From Pseudomonas iridis (lineage in GTDB: Bacteria; Pseudomonadota; Gammaproteobacteria; Pseudomonadales; Pseudomonadaceae): DNA of 64,000 nt. Shown here piece after piece: positions 35,995 through 44,865 of this stretch (its first letter is position 1; every line of letters begins with the position of its first letter). The position numbers were made by a program, and so were the translations under genes. The notes under the pieces were generated by a model. That model searched no databases. It was not told where the DNA came from and saw only the letters and a program-made list of their open reading frames with translations. The stretch is taken from assembly GCF_017980685.1 (NCBI RefSeq), contig NZ_JACXXO010000005.1, positions 124,001 through 188,000 of the forward strand. The letters are read 5' to 3'.

Positions 35995-38397
35995 ATGTAC
36001 TTGATCGACGGACAATTACGCGACGCCTGCGACCTTGACGCTGCGCTTGAATGCCTTCAGGCAGATCTTGCGGATCATCTGAGCACGCCGCTGCAAAGCA
36101 GCATGGTGATCAGCGCCGCGACCTGCTTTGCCGAGCAACTGAGCGGCGACAATCAAGCGCTCGCGCTTGATCGCGAACATCGACAGGCCCTGATCGAGTT
36201 CTGCACGGCCGAGGCATTGCAGATCAAATTGCAACGCGAACTCGGCGCCCAACCGGGCTCATTGCGTCGCATCGACTATCGACAATCGCGCTTCGAATGC
36301 TGGAGTCCACTCGGGCTGGTGGTGCACATCACGCCGGGCAACGCGCCGTTGCTGGCGTTCTGCGCGGTACTGGAAAGTCTGTTGGCAGGCAACGTCAACT
36401 GGTTACGCCCCAGCAGCAGCGACCAAGGCCTGACCGCACGGTTACTGCACGCGTTGTTGCAATGCGATTCGAGTGGCCAACTCGCGGGTTACGTGGCGGT
36501 ATTGCCAGTGAGCACGGGGCAGATCGGGCAACTGTGTAAACGCGCCAATGGCGTCGCGGCGTGGGGGGGTGAACCCGCCTTACAAGCCATTCGCAAGCAG
36601 CTCCCGCCGGGTTGCCGGTGGATCGACTGGGGACATCGCATCAGCTTCGTCTATCTGACGACCGAAGCCGCCACAGCGCAGAACCTCGATGCCGTCGCCG
36701 ATGAAGTCTGTCGACTGGATCAGCAGGCCTGCTCCAGCCCGCAATGGCTGCTGGTGGACAGTGACGACCCGCTCGTATTGCGCGAGATCGGTGAACGCCT
36801 GGCGGCAGCTTTCGAACGCCGCGCCGGGAATTGGCCGGCGCTGCTGCCAACGCCACAGGAAGGCGCGCAAATCACCACGCACACGCACATGGCACGCCTG
36901 GCGCAGAGTTTCGCGCAACAAACCGGCCATGTCTGGAGCGCGCCGGGCTGGCGGGTGATCTGGGCGCACGAGCGTCAGCTCGCCCCCTCCCCGCTGTTTC
37001 GCAGCTTGCTGCTGCATCCGGTACCCCGTTCGCTGATTACCGACACTCTGCTGCCATGGCGCAATGTCCTGCAAAGTTGCGCGCTGCTGTGCGGCGAAGC
37101 ACAGATTGGCGAATTGGCGCTAATGCTGATCCGTGCCGGTGTGACGCGCATCACACCGGTGGCCGGCATTCACGATGGCTATGACGGTGAGCCCCATGAT
37201 GGCGTTTACGCGTTGCAACGGCTTAGTCGACGTGTGTCGGTGAGCGTCGCCGCCAACCTGTTGCCAAGCCACGCCACCCTTGATCCCGCGCCTGTACCCG
37301 TAACGCTTTGCGGGCAGCCGATCATGGACAAGGAGCGTTTCAAGGGCCAGCCGTTCAACGCGGCGGCGCAGTTGTATTTCCGCTCCGGTGGCAGCAGCGG
37401 GACACCCGCGCTGTCCGGTTATAGCTATGGTGATTTCCATCGACAGATGCGCGCAACAGCGGACGGCTTGTTCGCGGCGGGCCTGGATCCGGCGCGGGAT
37501 CGGGTAATGAACCTGTTCTTCTGCGGCGGGTTGTACGGCGGTTTCCTGAGTTTCGCCAAAGCGCTTGAGTTGCTGGACATCACCCACCTGCCGATGGGCG
37601 CTCCGGCCGATGACGATTACCGCGACATCGCCGAGCTGATCATCAGTCAGCGCGTGACGGTGCTGATGGGCATGCCAAGCACTCTGCACCGCTTGTTTCT
37701 CAACGAACGGGAGCGCTTGCAAGCCTACGGCGGCATCACCAAGGTGTTTCTCGGTGGCGAACATCTCAGTGAACCGAGTCGTGCTCTTCTGCGCAATTGC
37801 GGCGTGACCAGCATCCGCTCGGCGATTTACGGAAGTGTCGACGCCGGTCCCCTCGGCCATGCCTGCCAGGGTACGGGAGATGGCATTTTTCATCTGATGA
37901 ACGACACCCAACATCTGGAAATTGTCGCGCTCGACGCGGATGAGCCTGTGGTCGGCAATCAAGTCGGCCGTCTGTTGTTCACCTCCATCGCCCGGGAGGC
38001 GCAAAACGTTCAGCGCTATGACGTCGGCGACACCGGCCGCTGGGTATCCGGCGCCTGTGCTTGCGGACTGGCCACACCACGCTTCGAACTGCTGCAACGT
38101 CACGGCAAATTGATCCGCATCGGCACCGACTTCATTTCATTGAGTGAACTGGCGGTGCATCTGCAAGTGCCGTTTCAACTGCTGCTGGATCATGCACCCG
38201 ACGGTGTCGAGCGCATCCATTTGCGCAGCGAACTCGAACCTGTTGACGTGCAGGCCCGACTGTCGAGTTACCCGACCCTGGCAACGATTATTCACGGCGG
38301 GTTACTGAATCTCGAAGTTGAAGTCTGTGCCATCAAAGACTTCGCCCGAAACAAGCACAGCGGCAAGACGCCGTTAATGATTGATTCGCGCAACTGA
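35995..38397 (+). CDS. LuxC-like acyl reductase fused to an adenylate-forming ligase
   Basis: An 800-residue fusion. Residues 1-420 match the LuxC acyl-CoA/acyl-protein reductase family: LVVHITPGNAPLLAF in the nucleotide-binding region and the catalytic cysteine in QQACSSPQ (Cys246). Residues 440-800 are a phenylacetate-CoA-ligase-like adenylating domain with P-loop YFRSGGSSGTP (462-472), GEHLSEPS and YDVGDTGRW. The protein could activate a carboxylate and reduce an acyl thioester to an aldehyde in one chain. ATG 35995 follows GGGGAG at 8 bases; the longer frame from 35887 overlaps the LuxE gene. It is third of five co-directional genes. Confidence 0.85.
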   Translation: MYLIDGQLRDACDLDAALECLQADLADHLSTPLQSSMVISAATCFAEQLSGDNQALALDREHRQALIEFCTAEALQIKLQRELGAQPGSLRRIDYRQSRFECWSPLGLVVHITPGNAPLLAFCAVLESLLAGNVNWLRPSSSDQGLTARLLHALLQCDSSGQLAGYVAVLPVSTGQIGQLCKRANGVAAWGGEPALQAIRKQLPPGCRWIDWGHRISFVYLTTEAATAQNLDAVADEVCRLDQQACSSPQWLLVDSDDPLVLREIGERLAAAFERRAGNWPALLPTPQEGAQITTHTHMARLAQSFAQQTGHVWSAPGWRVIWAHERQLAPSPLFRSLLLHPVPRSLITDTLLPWRNVLQSCALLCGEAQIGELALMLIRAGVTRITPVAGIHDGYDGEPHDGVYALQRLSRRVSVSVAANLLPSHATLDPAPVPVTLCGQPIMDKERFKGQPFNAAAQLYFRSGGSSGTPALSGYSYGDFHRQMRATADGLFAAGLDPARDRVMNLFFCGGLYGGFLSFAKALELLDITHLPMGAPADDDYRDIAELIISQRVTVLMGMPSTLHRLFLNERERLQAYGGITKVFLGGEHLSEPSRALLRNCGVTSIRSAIYGSVDAGPLGHACQGTGDGIFHLMNDTQHLEIVALDADEPVVGNQVGRLLFTSIAREAQNVQRYDVGDTGRWVSGACACGLATPRFELLQRHGKLIRIGTDFISLSELAVHLQVPFQLLLDHAPDGVERIHLRSELEPVDVQARLSSYPTLATIIHGGLLNLEVEVCAIKDFARNKHSGKTPLMIDSRN

Positions 38398-38440
38398 TAC
38401 TTCCCGTGAGTCAAGCCAGAAACCATAAAAGGTCAACCTT

Positions 38441-39751
38441 GTGAACATCACTGACTCAGTGGGCGAATTGATCAACTTCGCTCGTCAGCACTCGCCCTAT
38501 TACCGCGAACACTTTGCCGAAGTCCCTGGACAAGTCGCGTTGCTCACCGAGCTTCCGATCGTTGATCCCGACGAATTCTGGCGTCACAGCGAAACCCTCG
38601 ACCTGTGGCCGGTATTGACCGCCTCAGCGCAGGGGGCACTGGTATTCAGAACCGGCGGTTCCACCAGTGCCGCGAAACTCTCTATTTACAATCGGGATGA
38701 ATGGCGGCGCCTGGTCGGCGATTTCGGCAACGCCCTCAGCGCGCAATTCAACCCGGGAGACCGGGTCGCCAATCTGTTTTTTGCTGGCGACCTGTATGCC
38801 AGCTTCCTGTTCATTCACGATTCATTGGCACATGTGCGTGTGGACATCACCGAGTTCCCGTTCACCGGCGACATCGATTCGCAGGTATTGGCGCAGTCCA
38901 TCCAGCAGCATCGGATCAACGTGCTTGCAGGCTTGCCGGCACATCTGTTGACCTTTGCCGCCTGGCTTGAACGTCGCAAGCAAACCTTGCCGGTTGTCGA
39001 CACGCTGCTCTACGGCGGCGAAAGTCTGTTTGATTCACAGCGCCAGCTTCTCAAACTGACGTTTCCCAACGCGCGCATCGCCTCCATCGGCTACGCCAGC
39101 GTCGACGCCGGTTTCATCGGCAGCAGTCAGCGCGACTGCGCCGAGGGCGAGCATCGAATGCATGAAAGTCACGCCATCCTGGAGATCATCGACGAATACA
39201 CGGGAGAGGTGATCGAGTCTTGCGATGAAGTGGGTTTGCTCGTTCTGACCAGTCCCCACCGGCGTTTGATGCCGCTGATTCGATACCCGGTAGGCGACCG
39301 CGCCTGTTGGCGAGAACCGCTCGGCACTGCGCAGCGAAAATTCGCGATCAAGGGCCGCAGCGCCAGCAGCCAACGAGTCCGAGTGGGCATTTTGTCGCTG
39401 GTCCCCAAGGAAATCGCCGAGCTGATACGCCGCGACGCTGCCTGTGACGACTGGCAACTGGTGATTGAACAGGTCGCGCTCAAGGACGTGCTGACGCTCA
39501 AATGGGTGCCAACTGCACAGTCTCCCGACCGCGCCGACGTCAATCGGCAACTGGAAACCTCAATGTTTGAGCTTTATCCGTTGATCACGCAATTACGGAC
39601 GAATCATTTGCTGGAACTGCACATCCAGTGCTGCACGCATGAGGATCTGCCACGACATCCCCGTTCGGGCAAATGCCTGCGCGTGCTGGACCTGCGTCGT
39701 TATGAACACAAGGATCAGGAGGGTCCGGATGGAACCGCCGATTCTGCGTAA
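38441..39751 (+). CDS. Phenylacetate-CoA ligase-like adenylate-forming protein
   Basis: A 436-residue PaaK/LuxE-related protein. The phosphate loop is FRTGGSTSAAKLS (residues 69-81), followed by LFFAGDLYASF, LLYGGESLF and IRYPVGDRACW, paralleling the ligase half of the preceding fusion (LFFCGGLYGGF, FLGGEHLS, YDVGDTGRW). The two are probably paralogues, so the locus has two or three carboxylate-activating modules. The start is GTG 38441 with AAAGGT upstream, 43 bases after the LuxC fusion. Its 3' end overlaps the next gene by 23 bases. Substrate unknown. Confidence 0.8.
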   Translation: MNITDSVGELINFARQHSPYYREHFAEVPGQVALLTELPIVDPDEFWRHSETLDLWPVLTASAQGALVFRTGGSTSAAKLSIYNRDEWRRLVGDFGNALSAQFNPGDRVANLFFAGDLYASFLFIHDSLAHVRVDITEFPFTGDIDSQVLAQSIQQHRINVLAGLPAHLLTFAAWLERRKQTLPVVDTLLYGGESLFDSQRQLLKLTFPNARIASIGYASVDAGFIGSSQRDCAEGEHRMHESHAILEIIDEYTGEVIESCDEVGLLVLTSPHRRLMPLIRYPVGDRACWREPLGTAQRKFAIKGRSASSQRVRVGILSLVPKEIAELIRRDAACDDWQLVIEQVALKDVLTLKWVPTAQSPDRADVNRQLETSMFELYPLITQLRTNHLLELHIQCCTHEDLPRHPRSGKCLRVLDLRRYEHKDQEGPDGTADSA

Positions 39752-40664
39752 TTATCGCGCCAGCGATGCCACGGCGGTCAGCCAGTTGTTCCGCGAGGTG
39801 TACGGCGATCTTTATGTGCAACCGCACGTTTATCTGCCGCAGATGATCAACCAGAACCACGCCCACCAGCGCTGGCACTCGCTGGTCGCCGAGGTCGACG
39901 GGCAGATACGCGGACACGCCACCCTGTTTCGCCACACAGGCGCCCGCACGGCCGAACTGGCATTGAGCGCCGTCCATCCTGATGCCCGGGGACAAAACAT
40001 TGCCACACGTCTGAGCCAGCAACTGCTGACTCACGCGCAAGCACTGGGCTGCCACGACGTGTCCATCAAACAGGTCACTCACCACACGTACACGCAACGT
40101 ATGGCCGCCAACCTCGGTTTTCATAACACCGCGCTGTTGCCGGACTACGTGCCCTCGCCGTTTGGTAGCTCAACGCCGGAATCGATTGTCCTGGGATGTC
40201 GCATCATCGACGGGTATCAACGCCCGTTGCCAAGGCAGGCCTGGCCGTCTGCTTACCGCAGTTTCATGGAACATTTATGTGATGTATTCGGCACGCAAGA
40301 GCAACGATTTCACTGGCGTGGTCCCGCGATTCAGCTGGAACAACACACCAATCGTTACGACATCCTGCTCAAGGCCCTGCGGCCCGATCTGCTCGAGCAG
40401 CTAAGGGGATTGCCGCAGCAATGGCTGGTGTCGATCCGGCTCGGATTGTCACGGCAATTTACCTGCGACCTGAACAGACTGGCTGCAATCGGATTTGTCT
40501 TTACCGGGCTGGCCCCCGTCGAGGGTAAGGAGGGAGGATGGCTGGCGCTGTTTCACCGGGGTTACCGGCTGGGAAAACTTGAGTTGCACTGCCCGCAGAT
40601 GCAGCAGTTACACGATCAGGCACAACAGCAAGTCGCACCTCACCTGAGCAAGATAGCGCTGTGA
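39729..40664 (+). CDS. GNAT-type acyltransferase with C-terminal extension
   Basis: A 311-residue protein. Residues 1-165 form a GNAT acetyltransferase domain (ELALSAVHPDARGQNIATRL contains the acyl-CoA pyrophosphate loop R/Q-G-Q-N-I-A). About 145 further residues have no family that I recognise. It overlaps the preceding ligase gene by 23 bases and has its own AGGAGG, so translation is coupled. It may transfer an acyl group onto or from the cluster's intermediate. It is the last gene before a hairpin at 40688-40716. Confidence 0.8.
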   Translation: MEPPILRNYRASDATAVSQLFREVYGDLYVQPHVYLPQMINQNHAHQRWHSLVAEVDGQIRGHATLFRHTGARTAELALSAVHPDARGQNIATRLSQQLLTHAQALGCHDVSIKQVTHHTYTQRMAANLGFHNTALLPDYVPSPFGSSTPESIVLGCRIIDGYQRPLPRQAWPSAYRSFMEHLCDVFGTQEQRFHWRGPAIQLEQHTNRYDILLKALRPDLLEQLRGLPQQWLVSIRLGLSRQFTCDLNRLAAIGFVFTGLAPVEGKEGGWLALFHRGYRLGKLELHCPQMQQLHDQAQQQVAPHLSKIAL

Positions 40665-40687
40665 CTTGAGCGTACCGCGATCTTGCG

Positions 40688-40716
40688 AATGACCCGTTCA
40701 CCTTGAGCGGGTCATT
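40688..40716 (+). terminator. Hairpin closing the LuxE/LuxC-like cluster
   Basis: A 9-base stem AATGACCCG / CGGGTCATT with an 11-base loop, 24 bases after the last stop, followed by GTCT rather than a T run. It lies between convergent genes. Confidence 0.6.
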
Positions 40717-40726
40717 GTCTGGCGGC

Positions 40727-41254
40727 TCAAGCCCTGGCTTTGATGCCGTCTTTATCGGGAAGCGGCGCGTTGCCTTCCCCATAGGTTTTCAGGTTTTGCA
40801 GGACGTAAATGGCTTTCTTGAATTCGGGGATCAGATTTTTGCCGTAGGCATTGCCATTGAGACCATTGCTCTGGATCGCATCAAGCTGAGTCGCGAAATA
40901 CTCCAGTGCGTTGAATTTGACATCAATGTCTTTGGTCACGCCGAAACGATCGAACTTGTCACCAGCATTCAGCAAGGTGAAGGACGTGATTTCGGAGATC
41001 AGCCCTCGGCTACGCAGCATCGCGGCCAGATTACCCATCTGTTTTACCGAGACGTTCGCGGGATCAAAGCCCTTGATGTTTTTGCGCAGGCCTTGCTTGT
41101 CCATCTCGGCTGTATTCAAAGCGTTGGGATCGTTACCGACCATGGTCAGCATCTGCTGCACCTTGACGCTCTGTGCCACCTGTTTCTTCGCGCCAGTATT
41201 ACGCACCATGACGCCAGCCTTGCTTTCCCAGCCGCCGACAATGCCAATCGTCAT
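40727..41254 (-). CDS. Hypothetical protein (175 aa)
   Basis: A 175-residue soluble protein with no signal peptide, starting TIGIVGGWESKAGVMV and mostly helical after residue 30. I do not recognise a family. ATG 41254 has GGGAG at 8 bases; the longer frame to 41323 is not supported. It is convergent with the LuxE/LuxC-like cluster and stands alone. Confidence 0.7.
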   Translation of the reverse strand: MTIGIVGGWESKAGVMVRNTGAKKQVAQSVKVQQMLTMVGNDPNALNTAEMDKQGLRKNIKGFDPANVSVKQMGNLAAMLRSRGLISEITSFTLLNAGDKFDRFGVTKDIDVKFNALEYFATQLDAIQSNGLNGNAYGKNLIPEFKKAIYVLQNLKTYGEGNAPLPDKDGIKARA

Positions 41255-41634
41255 GAGAAAACTCCCTGTGAAGTGAACATGAAATATCCTTGTTGAACCA
41301 CTCGAATGCCGGGGAGTATCCACCGGCTAACTGATGGCACCAACCCTTTTTGTGCACTCACTTACAATTCTCGTACATTCTCGATACAAATCAGCAGACC
41401 TCCGTGGATGCTGGCTTTCAAGCCCTCCCTCGAAGCGCGACCGGTAGAAATTCACTCCGGTGCCATGGCTGGCTAATTCCTGTGTATCAGGTTCGATACC
41501 GACCAGTCATCGGCATTCAGCTTTTTAGCACGCCGGTACCTAAAGCTTCTCACGGCAACGACGATACCTAGTGATACCCGCACTGTTTACGCCTCCCGCC
41601 CCTAATAAGAATCGCAGCTCAAGGACCGGTTTCC
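41255..41634. other. Intergenic region upstream of the chemoreceptor
   Basis: 380 bases of lower GC content between divergent genes. One open frame (41350-41571) lacks a ribosome-binding site and coding character. I see no clear promoter pair, hairpin or repeat. Confidence 0.4.
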
Positions 41635-43626
41635 ATGCCCGCATTCCGCACTATTCAGGCTCGCTACACGCTGTTTCTGGTTCTATTCATGCTGCTGTTG
41701 TCAGTGCTGACCGTGGTCGGTATCAGCCAACTGGTCGCACCCAAACTGCGTCAAACCGAAGAACAGGTGGTGCTCAACCGCATTGCCGAAGTCGCGGAGC
41801 AGATTCAGGGCGAGTTGAACAAGGTTCAGGCGCAACAACGCAGCATCACCCAGACCATCCCGCTGCTCGACAGCGCGGCCATCGACACGGTATTGCCGGG
41901 CCTGGTGGATCAATACGGCGAATTGAAAGTGTTTGGCGGTGGTATCTGGCCGCTACCCGGCCAGCGTGAAGCCGGGCGCAACAAGTTCAGCACCTTCTGG
42001 CATCGCGATGCCTCGGGCAAACTGGCTGTCAACACGTTCTGGAACAGTGACGCGGCACCCAACTACTACGACCAGACCTGGTACAAGGGCGGCATGGCCA
42101 CCCCGCGCGGGCAGTGCGCCTGGGCGGCGGCCTACAAGGACGACGCCAGCGCCGAGCCGCGCACCAACTGCGCCATGGCCATCCAGAAAAACGGCAATGC
42201 CTGGGGCGTGTCGACCATCGACGTCACCCTGGGTTTCTTCAACGACCTGGTGGCCCGCAAGGAAAAAGACCTCAACGCCGAAATGCTCATCGTCGAGGCC
42301 GATGGCAAAATCATCAGCAACAGTTCGCGCATCAGCGGACCGATCGTGCTGAAGAACATCAGCGAACTGGCTGCCAGCTCGACCTTCGCCAGCCAGGTCA
42401 AGGCGGGTCTGCAAAGCCGCGATCAGGCGCAGCGCGTCGAATTCGACAACAACGGTGAAGCCAGCACCTTCTTCATGCGCCCGATCGAGGGCACGCCGTG
42501 GTTCCTCGCCACTGCCCTGCCGACCAAAATGCTCACCGCCCAGCGTGACGACGTGCTCAGCACCCTGAGCCTGTTGCAGATTCCGCTGGTGATTCTGTTG
42601 GTGCTGTTGCAGGTCTACGCGATCCGTCAGCTGGTTTCGCGCATGAAAGCGCTGAAAGCCAACATCGACCTGCTGTCCAGCGGCGATGCCGACCTGACCC
42701 GACGCATCACCATCCGCGCCGAGGACGAACTCGGCGCCATCGGTCATTCGGTCAACACCTTTATTGCCTATCTGCAAAACATGATCAGTGAAGTCACCCA
42801 GGCCACCGGCGCCATGGCGTCGAGCCTCGACAACCTGCAACGCACGTCGACGCATACCAGCCAGATTCTGCTGCGTCATGCTTCGGAAACCGATCAGACC
42901 GTCACCGCCATCACCGAGATGAGCTCGACCGCCGAAAGCGTGGCGCAGAACGCTGCAGAAACCGCGGCGTTCACCCAGCGCGCCAACGAAAACGCCGACC
43001 GTTCGCGGGTGGTGGTGGGCGAGGCGACCAACAGCGTGGTTGCGCTGATCGATGAAGTGGCCAGCGCCACCCATAAAGTCGAAAACATGCAACAGGACGC
43101 TCAACGCATCACCGAGATTCTCGGGGTGATCGGTGCGATTGCCGGTCAGACCAACCTGCTGGCCCTCAACGCCGCCATCGAAGCGGCCCGCGCCGGTGAA
43201 CAGGGTCGCGGCTTCGCCGTGGTGGCCGATGAAGTGCGCGCCCTCGCGGCCCGGACCCAGGCCAGCACTTCGGAAATCAACGAGATGTTGAAGCGCCTGA
43301 CCCAAGGTGTCAGTTCGTCGGTCAGCGCCATGGAAAACACTCAGGCCAGTTGCCAGTCGGCGGCCGATGCCACGGCACGGGTCAACTCGGGGCTGGATGA
43401 AATGGCCGGTTCCGTCAGCCATATCAACAGCCTCAGCACGCAAATCGCCACCGCCGCCGAGCAGCAAAGTGCGGTGACCGAAGAGATCAACCGCAGCATG
43501 GTGCAAATTCGCCACATGGTTGATGAACTGGTTCAAAGCGGCCAGGCCAGTGAACTCAACACCCGCCAGTTGCTGGAAGCCAACAGCCGGGTGAGTGCGA
43601 TCATGGGGCGCTTCAAGGTCAGTTGA
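41635..43626 (+). CDS. Methyl-accepting chemotaxis protein with dCache sensor
   Basis: A 663-residue inner-membrane receptor. Membrane segment 1 is near 11-31. A periplasmic double-Cache-like domain (about 35-305) carries WYKGG and a CAWAAAYKD motif. Membrane segment 2 is near 312-332, then HAMP (333-385) and a cytoplasmic signalling helix bundle. The conserved hairpin tip occurs around residues 500-545 ([20 protein letters not shown] and [10 protein letters not shown]). It lacks a C-terminal CheR-tether pentapeptide. The ligand is not readable; dCache receptors often bind amino acids, amines or organic acids. AAGGA precedes ATG 41635. Confidence 0.95.
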   Translation: MPAFRTIQARYTLFLVLFMLLLSVLTVVGISQLVAPKLRQTEEQVVLNRIAEVAEQIQGELNKVQAQQRSITQTIPLLDSAAIDTVLPGLVDQYGELKVFGGGIWPLPGQREAGRNKFSTFWHRDASGKLAVNTFWNSDAAPNYYDQTWYKGGMATPRGQCAWAAAYKDDASAEPRTNCAMAIQKNGNAWGVSTIDVTLGFFNDLVARKEKDLNAEMLIVEADGKIISNSSRISGPIVLKNISELAASSTFASQVKAGLQSRDQAQRVEFDNNGEASTFFMRPIEGTPWFLATALPTKMLTAQRDDVLSTLSLLQIPLVILLVLLQVYAIRQLVSRMKALKANIDLLSSGDADLTRRITIRAEDELGAIGHSVNTFIAYLQNMISEVTQATGAMASSLDNLQRTSTHTSQILLRHASETDQTVTAITEMSSTAESVAQNAAETAAFTQRANENADRSRVVVGEATNSVVALIDEVASATHKVENMQQDAQRITEILGVIGAIAGQTNLLALNAAIEAARAGEQGRGFAVVADEVRALAARTQASTSEINEMLKRLTQGVSSSVSAMENTQASCQSAADATARVNSGLDEMAGSVSHINSLSTQIATAAEQQSAVTEEINRSMVQIRHMVDELVQSGQASELNTRQLLEANSRVSAIMGRFKVS

Positions 43627-43641
43627 TTCACCTCTATCTCA

Positions 43642-43721
43642 TGTAGGAGCTGCGGCAGGCTGCGATCTTTTGATGTTGCTTTTAAAAGATCAAAAGATCG
43701 CAGCCTGCGGCAGCTCCTACA
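43642..43721. repeat. REP-type inverted repeat pair
   Basis: Two arms of about 32 bases (43642-43673 and 43690-43721), TGTAGGAGCTGCGGCAGGCTG type, in opposite orientation with a 16-base AT-rich loop. It lies just after the chemoreceptor stop and is the same family as 841-901 and 17151-17249. Confidence 0.9.
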
Positions 43722-43898
43722 CAGGATCGCGTGCAACCTTACGGATTTGTCATCTCTCGCTCATGGGGCTGTCAGGGTTGATCTACGATTATCCTGCCAG
43801 CCTGCCTTGTAGCAACTTGAAACACTGAGTTGATGCCTGGCAGGAAAAACCGGTCAAAATACGTTCTTTTTGACCGCCACCCGAGTCGAGAGTCCGTC

Positions 43899-44345
43899 AT
43901 GCGAACCCACCTGCGTCTGGTCGCCCTGAGCGCCCTGTTCATCTCCTCCCTGGCCCAGGCTGCCGACCTGATTCCCATCGAAGTCCATCGCGACGCCAAT
44001 TGCGGCTGCTGCAAGAAATGGATCAGCCATCTCGAAGCCAACGGTTTCAAAGTCGAAGATCACGTTGAAACCGACATGAGCAGCTTCAAGCAACAACACG
44101 GCGTGCCGCCACGGCTTGCCTCATGCCACACCGCAATCATCAACGGCAAATTTGTCGAAGGCCATGTCCCGGCGGAGCAAGTGCTGGCCCTGAGCAAGCG
44201 TGACGATCTGCTGGGTGTTGCCGCACCGGGCATGCCGATGGGCTCACCGGGCATGGAAATGGACGGCATGAGCGATGCTTATCAAGTGATTGGTCTGAAA
44301 AAGGACGGCGCTGACGTCGTAGTGGCGGACTACCCGGCCCGTTGA
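43899..44345 (+). CDS. DUF411 metal-binding exported protein
   Basis: A 148-residue protein with a signal peptide (ALFISSLAQAA, cleavage near 22) and a DUF411 domain holding the CGCC motif (residues 35-38) and a later CHTAIINGKFVEGHVP segment. DUF411 proteins are thioredoxin-like and often tied to copper handling. ATG 43899 is preferred over the longer frame from 43830. The stop overlaps the next gene's start (TGATG), so the two are translationally coupled. Confidence 0.9.
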   Translation: MRTHLRLVALSALFISSLAQAADLIPIEVHRDANCGCCKKWISHLEANGFKVEDHVETDMSSFKQQHGVPPRLASCHTAIINGKFVEGHVPAEQVLALSKRDDLLGVAAPGMPMGSPGMEMDGMSDAYQVIGLKKDGADVVVADYPAR

Positions 44346-44779
44346 TGGGCGCGGCTTACACAGGACTGTTCTTTGCCGCCTTCGGCGCCGCGACGTTGCT
44401 GCCACTGCAATCCGAAGCCTTGCTGGTCGGGTTGATCGTCAGCGACCATTACTGGCTCTGGGGATTGTTGGCGGTGGCGACGGTGGGCAATGTGCTTGGC
44501 TCGCTGGTCAACTGGTGGCTGGGTTGCAGGCTTGAGCGATTTCAGGATCGACGCTGGTTTCCGGTCAGCGCCAGGCACATGGAAACCGCACGCAAGCACT
44601 ATGAACGATACGGCCATTGGTCACTGCTGTTCAGCTGGTTGCCGATTATTGGCGATCCGCTGACGTTGGTTGCCGGGGTGATGCGCGAGCCGCTCGGGCG
44701 TTTCCTGTTGATCGTCACCCTCGCCAAAGGCGCGCGGTATGGCGTGCTGGCCATGCTGACGCTGGGCTGGATCGGTTGA
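44345..44779 (+). CDS. YqaA/VTT (SNARE-associated, DedA-related) membrane protein
   Basis: A 144-residue inner-membrane protein with three to four membrane segments and the VTT-like core ATVGNVLGSLVNWWLG and SWLPIIGDPLTLVAGVMREP. DedA/VTT proteins are linked to lipid (undecaprenyl-phosphate or phospholipid) translocation and membrane-energy homeostasis. The start ATG 44345 overlaps the DUF411 stop. Pairing with DUF411 suggests a shared envelope or metal-stress role, but that is inference. Confidence 0.88.
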   Translation: MGAAYTGLFFAAFGAATLLPLQSEALLVGLIVSDHYWLWGLLAVATVGNVLGSLVNWWLGCRLERFQDRRWFPVSARHMETARKHYERYGHWSLLFSWLPIIGDPLTLVAGVMREPLGRFLLIVTLAKGARYGVLAMLTLGWIG

Positions 44780-44865
44780 ACCATCATCGCCGCACATTGC
44801 CTGTGTTTAATGTCGCCCTAATCCTGCCGTCCCAGCATCGACCGATTTCAATGGAGTTAGCCCTT

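Noticed and set aside
41350..41571. 73-codon plus-strand frame before the chemoreceptor gene
   Set aside because: Starts with a TTG lacking a ribosome-binding site, no coding character; likely chance.
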